DNA of 60,019 bases from Ignavibacteria bacterium. Its GTDB lineage: Bacteria > Bacteroidota > Ignavibacteria > Kapaibacteriales > UBA2268. Of this stretch, positions 43,572 through 51,134 are shown piece after piece. The stretch is from the NCBI GenBank assembly GCA_016844745.1, contig JAERMQ010000030.1, positions 1-60,019 of the forward strand, in the 5' to 3' direction. How positions within the stretch are numbered: the stretch's first letter is position 1; every line of letters begins with the position of its first letter. The position numbers and the translations under genes are program-made. Below the pieces are notes generated by a model. That model was given only the letters and a program-made list of their open reading frames with translations. It was not told the origin of the DNA and did no database searches.

Positions 43572-44015
43572 CTAATTATTGCGTTTATATTCAAGGTAAG
43601 TTTTAAACCCATAGCCACCACCAAAACCACCAACAATAGCAACACCAATTTTTATTAATTCTAAAAATATGTCCTTATTATCCTTAGCAAGAAATATTGT
43701 TAAGAAAATAAAAATTATCATAAATAAACAAACGTAAATAAGGTTATATCTTTTCCTCAATTTTGACTCATGAAAAGCGTTATCTTCTTCTTTTTCGCTA
43801 AGATATAAAATCCTATCAATATGTTTTTCATTTACTTTGGAAAGAATTGGATTTGGCATTGAACCAGATATTTTCTGCATCGAAAAACCCAATTCAACAA
43901 CTTTTTTAATCTCCGGTGGTAATTCATTGAGACTTTCAGACACCTCATTTTTGTCTTGTTCACCATTTTCTTCTTTTAAAGTTTTTACTTTCGATGAGCT
44001 TTCTTGTTTATCCAT
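43572..44015 (-). CDS. Membrane protein with charged N terminus, DUF2335-like
   Basis: The 147-residue protein starts with a Glu/Lys/Ser-rich segment, then ELPPEIKKVVELGF and a helix HIDRILYLSEKEEDNAFHES, followed by two membrane segments (YVCLFMIIFIFLTIFLA and IGVAIVGGFGGGYGF). The layout recalls DUF2335 membrane proteins; the match is by eye. It starts right after the stop of the 92-residue gene upstream (TAGATG), so the two form a pair. Location between R-M 3'-end copies suggests a defence or toxin role, but no function is known. Confidence 0.65.
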   Translation of the reverse strand: MDKQESSSKVKTLKEENGEQDKNEVSESLNELPPEIKKVVELGFSMQKISGSMPNPILSKVNEKHIDRILYLSEKEEDNAFHESKLRKRYNLIYVCLFMIIFIFLTIFLAKDNKDIFLELIKIGVAIVGGFGGGYGFKTYLEYKRNN

Positions 44016-44294
44016 CTAAAAAATTTTATTAAAATGATATAAAAATTTATTGTTAATCAATTTGTTAACTCTTAACTCAATTTCATTTTCAATATAATTA
44101 GCGCATGCTAATAAAATAAGCTCATTAAATTGGTCTGAGTCAATTTTATCATCCTTATTTAATAAAGAAAGATATTTAATCATTTCAATAAGTGACTTGC
44201 GATTTGTGTCACTCAATTTGGAAATACTATTATTATCCTTACTTTTATTAATCAATAAATCAATGTAGTCATTATTTATTTTTGTTAGTTCCAT
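44016..44294 (-). CDS. Small helical protein of unknown function
   Basis: The 92-residue product is mostly helical (SISKLSDTNRKSLIEMIKYL, SDQFNELILLACANYIENEI) with no signal peptide. Its stop abuts the start of the membrane-protein gene downstream. I recognise no family. The pair lies directly after the restriction-modification gene in the same direction and may be co-transcribed with it. Confidence 0.6.
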   Translation of the reverse strand: MELTKINNDYIDLLINKSKDNNSISKLSDTNRKSLIEMIKYLSLLNKDDKIDSDQFNELILLACANYIENEIELRVNKLINNKFLYHFNKIF

Positions 44295-44417
44295 TTCACC
44301 TACGATATTAATTATAAAACTATTAACGTAAATTTTTAAAAATATTTTAAATTAAAATTAAAGTAAAAAATATCTAATTCCTAATTTACATTTTTTTTTA
44401 CTATTTTCCAAAGTTTT

Positions 44418-47333
44418 TTACTTCCCCTCCACAATCCGTATCTCCTCTTCTGTCAGCCCGTAAAGCTCATAGACGAGGGAATCAATTTCCTTATCCGTTC
44501 TTGCTATGTATTGCTCTATGTGTTTGCGGTCGAATTCGGAGGCTGAGGCACGGTCTTTGTGCAGCTTCAGCATTCGTTCGACGAGTTCTACCATGCGGTC
44601 GTGCTTGGATTTTTCGGATTTGTTCAGTAAACTCAATTTTGGATATGGTACACGTGAGGTAATTGGAGAGTCAAAATGCATCGTTCTAATTGCTTTTGCA
44701 TAAATAAATCTATAAACGTACCAATTCATCAACTTTGAATTTAAAATACCAAGTATATAATATTTATGGTATTCTGATTTATTTTCAAGTTGATTAACAG
44801 TATCTAAAATAATATGTTTCTTTGAATTAAAAGAGGTAGCAATTATTTCTATATGGTCTTTCGGGTTTTGAATATGGGCAACAATATTCTGTACCAAAAT
44901 GCTGTTTTCTTTAATATATGCTTTATTATCATTAATATTTTCTTTTGCTATGAATCCTTTTGATATAATTAGTGTATTATAGCGATTAATCTGTTTGCCA
45001 CCCAAAACAGAATAATCATGGTTATCATCAATAACAGATGACTGTAACATTCCACCACGATTATTATTTACTATATCATTTAAAAAAATGTTCGATTTTC
45101 TAATTTTTCTTCCTATTAATAATTCAACATTACTAATTCCATTTAATATGAATCCAAATTCCTTAAAAGTCAATTTATCAATTTTTCCAAGTTTTATCAT
45201 TGATTGATTTTCTCTTCTACATGATAAATACTCGGGTTTTGATACACTATTATTAATTAAAAAAATGACTTGCTCTAATTTAACTTCTTTCCAAACTTTA
45301 CTACAATCTACTAATTCAATTAAATTATTTATTAACAATTCTCTGACCTTATTCCAATTTGAAGAATAAACAAAGGGTTTGGGAACTATAAAACTATTTA
45401 CACCGTTATTATTCATTAACTTGTAACTTGATTTCATAAACAAAGCTGCAGTATCCGTAGTTCCAACTTTAAATTTATTTTCAAAATATTGTCTTTCTAT
45501 TAATGATAAATCAGCACCATACGGCGGATTTCCAATCACCGCATCAAAACCATTCTGGGGTTCGGGGGGCGGGGATTGGGAATCAGTTTTTCTTGCCTCC
45601 GGCCCCAGACCTCTGACCCCCGACCCCTGAATCCCAAACACTTGCGGAAACTCTTTTTCCCAATCGAACGGATTGATTTTGTGCTTTTCCCGCTCCGATA
45701 ATCCAAAGAAGTCATCCTTGATAAAATCAGTTCCAATCAGCGAATTGCCGCATTTGATATTATCCTCCAATTTCGGCAATATAGCGTCCTGAAAACCAAA
45801 TCTTTGCTGGCTTTCGTTTGCCATTCCTTCCAAAACCTTGATATAAAGCGACATTTGGGCTACTTCGGTTGCCTGCTTATCCAAATCAACTCCGAAAAGA
45901 TTATTTTGCAGGATTCTGCCTTTCATTCTTGCAGTCAGCTTTGTATTTTTTTTCTCTTCGTCAAGATATGCCAGGATATAACTTTGTTTTTTTATGGTTT
46001 CAACTATTTTAGTAGGATTTGCAGAGAAATAATCCTCGTGCCATTTGATTAAAGCATCGAAAGCGCCAAGCAGAAATGAACCGGAACCGCAGGCTGGGTC
46101 AAGGATTTTTAGTTTGGCAACGTCGTCCGGTGTCTTGCATGGGGGTCTGGGGTCTGGGTCCTGGGTCCGGAAATTTGTTTTTCCTGTCCCCGACGACCCC
46201 CGTTCCCAGTCCTCCGACCCCTGGTCCCCATAAAGAAGCTTGCCGACCGTGTTCTGAACTATATATTCGACAATGTATTGCGGAGTATAATAAACACCGC
46301 CGGCTTTGCGTACTTCCGGCTTTTGGTCAATTAATACTTTACCCTTCTTATCTAAGTTGATTTCATCGCCGAGAAACCGTTCATAGATTGTTCCTAACAT
46401 TTCGACGGGAATTTCATCAAACCGGTAAGGTGAATCTTCCGAATCCAATTCAAGAACAATTTTCTTAAATAAGCTACCTTCTAAACTCAAATTCTCGGAT
46501 AATGGATGTGGATTGAAAATCAAGCCGTTGTATTTCGGAGCAAGCTCGCTGCAAATCCGGAGAAATGCCTGATATGGGGCAACGGATTTATTCTTCGATA
46601 TTCTGCACATGTAATCATCTGTTTCAATTTCCCTATCCTGAAGAATACGCAGAAAAACGAGCCTGTCCAAAATTCTCTGGACGGCTTCGGAAAGTTCGAA
46701 TTCATTTGTAAATTTATTTGTTTTGGCAATTTGAGTAGCAAGGTCGGTTCGCCATTTAGAAAGAGTATTCAGAAAATGTTTATCAACCGTATCCCGCAAT
46801 TCAATTTGAGTTGGTTTTAAGAGTGCATTCAGGGAGCCACCCAGAACTGCTTCCCGCCCGAAAGTATTTAGCAAGTCATAAGCCCGGTCGGGATATTCCT
46901 CATAAGTCATATCAAATTCTTTGATTATTCCTTTTTTCCCATCGTTAAGATTTGGTTTTCCGATTGAACGAAAAGGGCGGAATTCTTCGAAATCAGTTAA
47001 AATAGCGAGTGGTACGGTAGCATTCCAGCAATAAAGTTTTGTTTGGTAAATATGCCTTAGATTAGTTAACTCTTCGGAAGGTTTTTTTGCTTCAACAAAG
47101 AACAAAATTTTATTTTTCTTCATAAACCTGTAATCCGGTCTCATCGAGCTTCTATCGGTTCTTTCAACCTGCACTTGTTCCTGATTGGAAACATCCCAGC
47201 CGAGGAATCCCCAGAATTTGTCAATGTAAGAAAGCCGTGTTTGGCTTTCGTTCATAGCTCTGAAATTCTCTAATTTGAATTTAAAAACGAGTCTGTCGAA
47301 ATTGTCTTTAAGTTCATCAAGCATATTTTTCAT
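44418..47333 (-). CDS. Type IIG (Eco57I-like) restriction-modification protein
   Basis: One 971-residue chain joins endonuclease and methylase. The nuclease has RPDYRF then FFVEAKKP, giving a PD-(D/E)xK core (Asp67, Glu81, Lys83). The helical linker precedes methylase motif I LDPACGSGSFLLGAF (Asp412) and motif IV NPPYGAD (Asn602), typical of N6-adenine methylases. A TaqI/Eco57I-type target-recognition region and a C-terminal coil (HDRMVELVERMLKLHKDR) follow. Two palindromic repeats are inserted in frame just before motifs I and IV. It should methylate and cut a specific site; the site cannot be read from sequence. Short C-terminal copies lie downstream at 43266 and 42542. Confidence 0.92.
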   Translation of the reverse strand: MKNMLDELKDNFDRLVFKFKLENFRAMNESQTRLSYIDKFWGFLGWDVSNQEQVQVERTDRSSMRPDYRFMKKNKILFFVEAKKPSEELTNLRHIYQTKLYCWNATVPLAILTDFEEFRPFRSIGKPNLNDGKKGIIKEFDMTYEEYPDRAYDLLNTFGREAVLGGSLNALLKPTQIELRDTVDKHFLNTLSKWRTDLATQIAKTNKFTNEFELSEAVQRILDRLVFLRILQDREIETDDYMCRISKNKSVAPYQAFLRICSELAPKYNGLIFNPHPLSENLSLEGSLFKKIVLELDSEDSPYRFDEIPVEMLGTIYERFLGDEINLDKKGKVLIDQKPEVRKAGGVYYTPQYIVEYIVQNTVGKLLYGDQGSEDWERGSSGTGKTNFRTQDPDPRPPCKTPDDVAKLKILDPACGSGSFLLGAFDALIKWHEDYFSANPTKIVETIKKQSYILAYLDEEKKNTKLTARMKGRILQNNLFGVDLDKQATEVAQMSLYIKVLEGMANESQQRFGFQDAILPKLEDNIKCGNSLIGTDFIKDDFFGLSEREKHKINPFDWEKEFPQVFGIQGSGVRGLGPEARKTDSQSPPPEPQNGFDAVIGNPPYGADLSLIERQYFENKFKVGTTDTAALFMKSSYKLMNNNGVNSFIVPKPFVYSSNWNKVRELLINNLIELVDCSKVWKEVKLEQVIFLINNSVSKPEYLSCRRENQSMIKLGKIDKLTFKEFGFILNGISNVELLIGRKIRKSNIFLNDIVNNNRGGMLQSSVIDDNHDYSVLGGKQINRYNTLIISKGFIAKENINDNKAYIKENSILVQNIVAHIQNPKDHIEIIATSFNSKKHIILDTVNQLENKSEYHKYYILGILNSKLMNWYVYRFIYAKAIRTMHFDSPITSRVPYPKLSLLNKSEKSKHDRMVELVERMLKLHKDRASASEFDRKHIEQYIARTDKEIDSLVYELYGLTEEEIRIVEGK
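45553..45635. repeat. Family D repeat inside the methylase, before motif IV
   Basis: GGGGTTCGGGGGGCGGGGAT on the left pairs loosely with CTCTGACCCCCGACCCCTGA on the right around CAGTTTTTCTTGCC. It encodes GIQGSGVRGLGPEARKTDSQ and a Pro-rich end between EFPQVF and NGFDAVIGNPPYG. Confidence 0.8.
46141..46229. repeat. Family D repeat inside the methylase, before motif I
   Basis: GGGGGTCTGGGGTCTGGGTC and CAGTCCTCCGACCCCTGGTC flank GAAATTTGTTTTTCCTG. It encodes QGSEDWERGSSGTGKTNFRT and a Pro-rich end between VGKLL and KTPDDVAKLKILDPACGSG. Confidence 0.85.
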
Positions 47334-47395
47334 AATTTTTCAGAAGTCGAAAAGATGTAATTAAGTAACACTCAATTATTAAAATAACAAATTTT

Positions 47396-47557
47396 TCATA
47401 AAAATAAAAATATTCCAATTGAAAAACCATCAAGAAGAAAGTCTGGGTCTATTATTTCACGGTCTTCCAAAATGAAGTTAACTTCTGAAGCAGCCTCTTT
47501 TACTATTTCTTTATAATAAGAAGCATCGACGGACAAAAAAATTTTAACAGGTTCCAC
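47396..47557 (-). CDS. Small GTG-initiated frame, possible peptide or remnant
   Basis: A 53-codon frame opens GTG GAA CCT and encodes EPVKIFLSVDASYYKEIVKE, ASEVNFILEDREIID and a hydrophobic end. The composition looks protein-like, but there is no ribosome binding site or family. It lies upstream of the restriction-modification gene on the same strand and may be a 5' remnant of another defence gene. Confidence 0.3.
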   Translation of the reverse strand: MEPVKIFLSVDASYYKEIVKEAASEVNFILEDREIIDPDFLLDGFSIGIFLFL

Positions 47558-47673
47558 TAAGCACCTAAATTTAATTTAACAATTTAATAAATGCAAATTT
47601 AAGAACCAAGAAAGACAGCGTATTGACTTTTAATTTTTTTATCCATTTCCAAATTTTTTTTTATGACAGTAAT

Positions 47674-47748
47674 TTAAAGGTAGTTCTAAATACTGTCATG
47701 CTTGCATCCGCAGGAATGACAATTCGTTAGTATTTGTAACCACCTTAA
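47674..47748. repeat. Family C element
   Basis: TTTAAAGGTAGTTCTAAATA on the left and TATTTGTAACCACCTTAAAA on the right flank CTGTCATGCTTGCATCCGCA and GGAATGACA. Confidence 0.75.
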
Positions 47749-47760
47749 AATATAATTATT

Positions 47761-47790
47761 TTGTAATAATTAAAATAATACTTATTTTTG
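47761..47790 (+). promoter_or_regulatory. Bacteroidota-type promoter of higBA
   Basis: TTG (47761-47763) is followed by 19 nt and TATTTTTG (47783-47790), 25 bp before ATG 47815. Confidence 0.75.
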
Positions 47791-47814
47791 ACGTTAGTAA
47801 CGATTGGCGTAATT

Positions 47815-48099
47815 ATGATTTTATCGTTTGGTGACAAAGATACTGAGTATGTTTGGAATGGTTTGAGGGTGAAAAGCCTGCCAATAGAAATTCAGACTAT
47901 TGGTAGAAGAAAGCTAAGAATGTTGAATAACTCGCAAACAATATCAGACTTAAAAATACCACCTTCAAACAGGCTCGAAAAACTGAGCGGAAAATTAGAT
48001 GGATTCTATAGTATAAGGATTAATGACCAGTGGAGGATAATTTTTAATTGGATTGAAAACCAATCTTTAGAAGTAAAAATTATTGATTATCATAATTGA
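47815..48099 (+). CDS. higB: HigB-type toxin (RelE/ParE superfamily)
   Basis: ATG 47815 is chosen over an upstream in-frame TTG (47788), which lies inside the promoter. The ~94-residue product has IGRRKLRMLNNSQTISDLKI, the core RLEKLSGKLDGFYSIRINDQ, then WRIIFNW, as in HigB mRNA interferases that cleave mRNA on the ribosome. The antitoxin gene follows by 8 bp, the toxin-first order of higBA operons. The operon is usually repressed by HigA binding its promoter. Confidence 0.92.
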   Translation: MILSFGDKDTEYVWNGLRVKSLPIEIQTIGRRKLRMLNNSQTISDLKIPPSNRLEKLSGKLDGFYSIRINDQWRIIFNWIENQSLEVKIIDYHN

Positions 48100-48107
48100 A
48101 AGTTAAA

Positions 48108-48410
48108 ATGGAAACATTAGCAAATGTACATCCCGGTGAAGTTCTCATTGAAGAATTCCTGAAACCTATGAATATTTCGGCTTATAAATTATCAAAGGAT
48201 ATCGGCATTCCTCAAACGAGAACTTCTGCAATTTTAAAAGGTGAGCGCAGTATTTCAGCCGATACAGCTCTTAGACTTAGCAAATACTTCGGGACATCTG
48301 CAAAATTCTGGCTTGGATTGCAGGATGATTTCGACCTTGAAGAAATGAAATTAACCAAACAAAAAGAATTAGAAAAGATAAAAACATTGGAATATCATGT
48401 TGCTCAATAG
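48108..48410 (+). CDS. higA: HigA-type antitoxin (XRE-family)
   Basis: The product starts at ATG 48108 with ETLANVHPGEVLIEEFLKPM, then the helix-turn-helix SAYKLSKDIGIPQTRTSAIL, then GERSISADTALRLSKYFGTS, and AKFWLGLQDDFDLEEMK, all typical of the HigA/VapI family. It should neutralise HigB and repress the promoter at 47761-47790. An in-frame TTG at 48096 is unlikely as start. Confidence 0.93.
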   Translation: METLANVHPGEVLIEEFLKPMNISAYKLSKDIGIPQTRTSAILKGERSISADTALRLSKYFGTSAKFWLGLQDDFDLEEMKLTKQKELEKIKTLEYHVAQ

Positions 48411-48454
48411 CTGTTTTGACGAAGTATATTTTGTAATTTATTCGTTTACGCATT

Positions 48455-49063
48455 ATGAAATCGCACGATGAGTATTATACGGTCGAAGGTACGCCGAGAA
48501 CTGAGCTAAAAGTCAACTCATCGAAATTTATTGCTTCTGCCAAATCAGTCGCCAACAAAGAAGAAGCCAATTCATTTCTTGAATCTATCCGCTCTGAATT
48601 TCACGATGCAACTCATAATTGCTTTGCATGGAGATTTGGCTTGGATGGTTTGGAATCACGTTCCTCCGATGATGGTGAGCCGAGCGGAACAGCAGGGAAA
48701 CCAATATTATTTGCTCTTCACAAAGCTGAATTAAGTGATATAATAGTTGTCGTTACCAGATATTTCGGAGGCAAGAAATTAGGGAAGGGACCGTTAGCAA
48801 GAGCTTATTCCGATGCGGCAAATGAAGTCTTAGCCGGATGCACTCGCAGGAAAGTTCTTGTAACAATAGCCGTGAAGGTGTTCTGCATATATGAAGACTT
48901 ATCGAATGTAATAAAAATTATCGAAGAATTCGGCGCCTCCTTTACTCAAAACTTCTCTGATGCTGTGGAAATATTAGTAAATTTACCATCTTCTGAATTC
49001 GAGAACTTTTCGCAGAAAATTATTTCTGCAACTAAAGGAAGAGCGGGAGCAATTCTTGGATAG
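48455..49063 (+). CDS. yigZ: YigZ/IMPACT-family protein
   Basis: The 202-residue protein contains SKFIASAKSVANKEEANSFL, then HNCFAWRFG, SSDDGEPSGTAGKPIL and VVVTRYFGGKKLGKGPLARA, the core signature of UPF0029 (IMPACT). A C-terminal UPF0029-like domain of about 60 residues follows. In E. coli YigZ and yeast YIH1 the family is linked to translation control, but the biochemical role is not settled. Confidence 0.93.
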   Translation: MKSHDEYYTVEGTPRTELKVNSSKFIASAKSVANKEEANSFLESIRSEFHDATHNCFAWRFGLDGLESRSSDDGEPSGTAGKPILFALHKAELSDIIVVVTRYFGGKKLGKGPLARAYSDAANEVLAGCTRRKVLVTIAVKVFCIYEDLSNVIKIIEEFGASFTQNFSDAVEILVNLPSSEFENFSQKIISATKGRAGAILG

Positions 49064-49115
49064 GAAGTAAATAGAAATGTATTTTAATGAATTGAAAAAT
49101 AGTTATTCACCTTTT

Positions 49116-49361
49116 GGAGTTGTGTGAAAAGTCAAAAAGAATGTCATTCTGAACGAAGTGAAGAATCTTCTTAAATATAAGATGAATATTATTTTGAAGT
49201 TGTTATTTAATGAATGTCATTCGGGAACCAGGAATCATTGCTATATTCTCCAAATAGGATAAAGGTATTTTGGGGAGTATTAAAAATGAAATTATCATAT
49301 ATTACTAAAAGATTCTTCACTTCGTTCAGAATGACATCCTTCCGGTCTTTTTGTACAGTTA
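49116..49361. repeat. Long family A element
   Basis: Starts GGAGTTGTGTGAAAAGTC, with GAATGTCATTCTGAACGAAG at 49139-49158 and its complement near 49313-49335. Its ~150-bp interior is homologous to the interiors at 4122-4376 and 13883-14140. It holds most of the 49064-49416 gap. Confidence 0.8.
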
Positions 49362-49416
49362 CAAATCAAGTAAAGACATAAAAAAAATGAAATTTTGAAA
49401 AATATTAAGGAATACA

Positions 49417-50313
49417 ATGCTCGTAATTAATAATTATAAGGAAATGCAAAAATACAGCTTTGAGCTTATCGCCCAAAAGCAGAAAATAGGATTCGTACCA
49501 ACTATGGGATTTCTGCACGAAGGTCATGGGAGCCTGATAAGAAAAATCCGTGAAATATCGGATGTTGTTGTATTATCTATTTTCGTGAATCCATCGCAAT
49601 TTGCTCCCGGTGAGGACTACGAGCGGTATCCGAGAAATTTCGAGCGCGATAAACAAATTGCCGAAGATAATGGTTGCGATATAATATTTCATCCCGACCC
49701 GATAAATATGTATCCAATTGGATATGGTACCGAAGTTAAATTAAAAAAACTAATCAAGACATTCGAAGGCTCCAGCCGCCCAACACACTTCGACGGCGTA
49801 GCAACCGTAGTTGCCAAGTTATTCAATATTGTGATGCCTACTTATGCAATTTTCGGTCAGAAGGATTATCAGCAAACCCTTGTAGTGAGGCAATTGGCAA
49901 AGGATTTGAATTTTCCATGCGAAATCATTATTGCCCCGACGTACCGTGAACATGACGGATTGGCTATGAGTTCCCGTAATGTTTACTTATCACCTGACGA
50001 ACGATTGAGCGCAAGCATATTGTTTCATTCATTGGAGAAAGCAAGGGCTGCTATTATGGGAGGTGAGCGGAACAGGAAAATCATAAATGCGATAATGCAT
50101 AATTCCCTTCGCTCACTGCAGGGAATCCGGATAGATTATGCTTCATCAGCAAATGCGGAATCGCTTGAAGAGCCGGATATTTTCCTAAGCGGGGATAAAG
50201 TAGTCCTACTGATTGCGGTATATATCGGGAAAACGAGGCTTATCGATAATTTGGTGGTCAATGTACCAGCCATTTCAACAACTCTTGAGGATAGGTTTGT
50301 AGAGGGAGTATAA
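49417..50313 (+). CDS. panC: Pantothenate synthetase
   Basis: The 298-residue enzyme joins pantoate and beta-alanine with ATP in coenzyme A synthesis. It has VPTMGFLHEGHGSLIRK (HIGH-type motif), FVNPSQFAPGEDYERYPR, THFDGVATVVAKLFNIV, FGQKDYQQ and GLAMSSRNVYLSPDER (KMSKS-type region). All active-site segments are present. No panB or panD is adjacent. The ATG start gives the normal family N terminus. Confidence 0.96.
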   Translation: MLVINNYKEMQKYSFELIAQKQKIGFVPTMGFLHEGHGSLIRKIREISDVVVLSIFVNPSQFAPGEDYERYPRNFERDKQIAEDNGCDIIFHPDPINMYPIGYGTEVKLKKLIKTFEGSSRPTHFDGVATVVAKLFNIVMPTYAIFGQKDYQQTLVVRQLAKDLNFPCEIIIAPTYREHDGLAMSSRNVYLSPDERLSASILFHSLEKARAAIMGGERNRKIINAIMHNSLRSLQGIRIDYASSANAESLEEPDIFLSGDKVVLLIAVYIGKTRLIDNLVVNVPAISTTLEDRFVEGV

Positions 50314-50448
50314 TAAAAAAGCAAATGAAAATTGATAAAAAAAAGAATAAGAACCCGATTTTATAGAATTGGTGAAATAAGATAGAAAGGTTCTGTAATT
50401 TAAAATTTACTTTCAAAATATTATACAAACCCTTTCGTTTAATTGGTA

Positions 50449-50841
50449 ATGACAGTAGAAGAACATATTAACCATTGGCTAAACAGCGCTGATAATGATT
50501 TAAAAGCGGCAGAAAATCTTTTCAATTCCGGAAATTATGATTGGTGCTTGTTTATCGGTCATCTTATCCTTGAAAAAGCATTGAAGGCTCTTTATGTTAG
50601 GACATCTGGTAATAAAACACCACCGAAAATCCATAATTTATTGAAATTATCCGAACTTTGTAATTTAGGACTAAACTCCGAACAAGCCAAGTACTTTTCC
50701 CTTATTAATAAATATCAAATCGAAGCAAGATATCCGGAAATAAAAAGTGAATTATACAGAATTGCTACTTTAGAATATACTAAAGAAAATTTTGAAAAAA
50801 TCAAGGAACATTTCAAATGGCTGAAGTCCCTGAACATATAA
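50449..50841 (+). CDS. HEPN-domain protein (HEPN/MNT toxin-antitoxin)
   Basis: The 130-residue helical protein has HWLNSADNDLKAAENLFNSG, then DWCLFIGHLILEKALKALYV, a HEPN signature, and IEARYPEIKSELYR near its end. ATG 50449 is preferred over TTG 50443. It overlaps the nucleotidyltransferase gene by 25 bp. In studied HEPN/MNT pairs the HEPN protein is an RNase toxin and the MNT protein blocks it by AMP addition. Confidence 0.88.
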   Translation: MTVEEHINHWLNSADNDLKAAENLFNSGNYDWCLFIGHLILEKALKALYVRTSGNKTPPKIHNLLKLSELCNLGLNSEQAKYFSLINKYQIEARYPEIKSELYRIATLEYTKENFEKIKEHFKWLKSLNI

Positions 50842-51134
50842 AAGAAATAATTAAAAAATTAGTCTTGGAGGCTAAAACTGATAATATTACCATCGAAAAG
50901 GCAATTTTATTCGGCAGCTATGCTAAGGGTACTAATCATGAATACAGTGATATCGATGTTGCAGTAGTATCTAATGATTTCGAGGGAATTCGTCTTTTTG
51001 ATAATATAAAATTAATTGATGCAGCTCTTAAAGCAAGTATTGACCTTGAAACTCATCCATACCGACCAGAGGATTTTAACGAAGATAATCCGTTCGTTAA
51101 GGAAATACTCGAATACGGCATTAGAATTATCTGA
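50817..51134 (+). CDS. MNT-type nucleotidyltransferase (HEPN/MNT antitoxin)
   Basis: The 105-residue protein has the minimal nucleotidyltransferase core FGSYAKGTNHEYSDIDVAV: Gly-Ser at residues 33-34 and metal-binding Asp45 and Asp47. The third acidic position falls near DLETHP. It is the expected partner of the preceding HEPN protein. Its last bases overlap the 3' end of the convergent lipoprotein gene. Confidence 0.9.
   Translation: MAEVPEHIKEIIKKLVLEAKTDNITIEKAILFGSYAKGTNHEYSDIDVAVVSNDFEGIRLFDNIKLIDAALKASIDLETHPYRPEDFNEDNPFVKEILEYGIRII

Noticed and set aside
43487..43575. Plus-strand stretch EFAKRKVFAIHAKTEGMEYR before a stop
   Set aside because: It looks protein-like and might be a remnant, but its start lies antisense to the R-M fragment and nothing supports expression.
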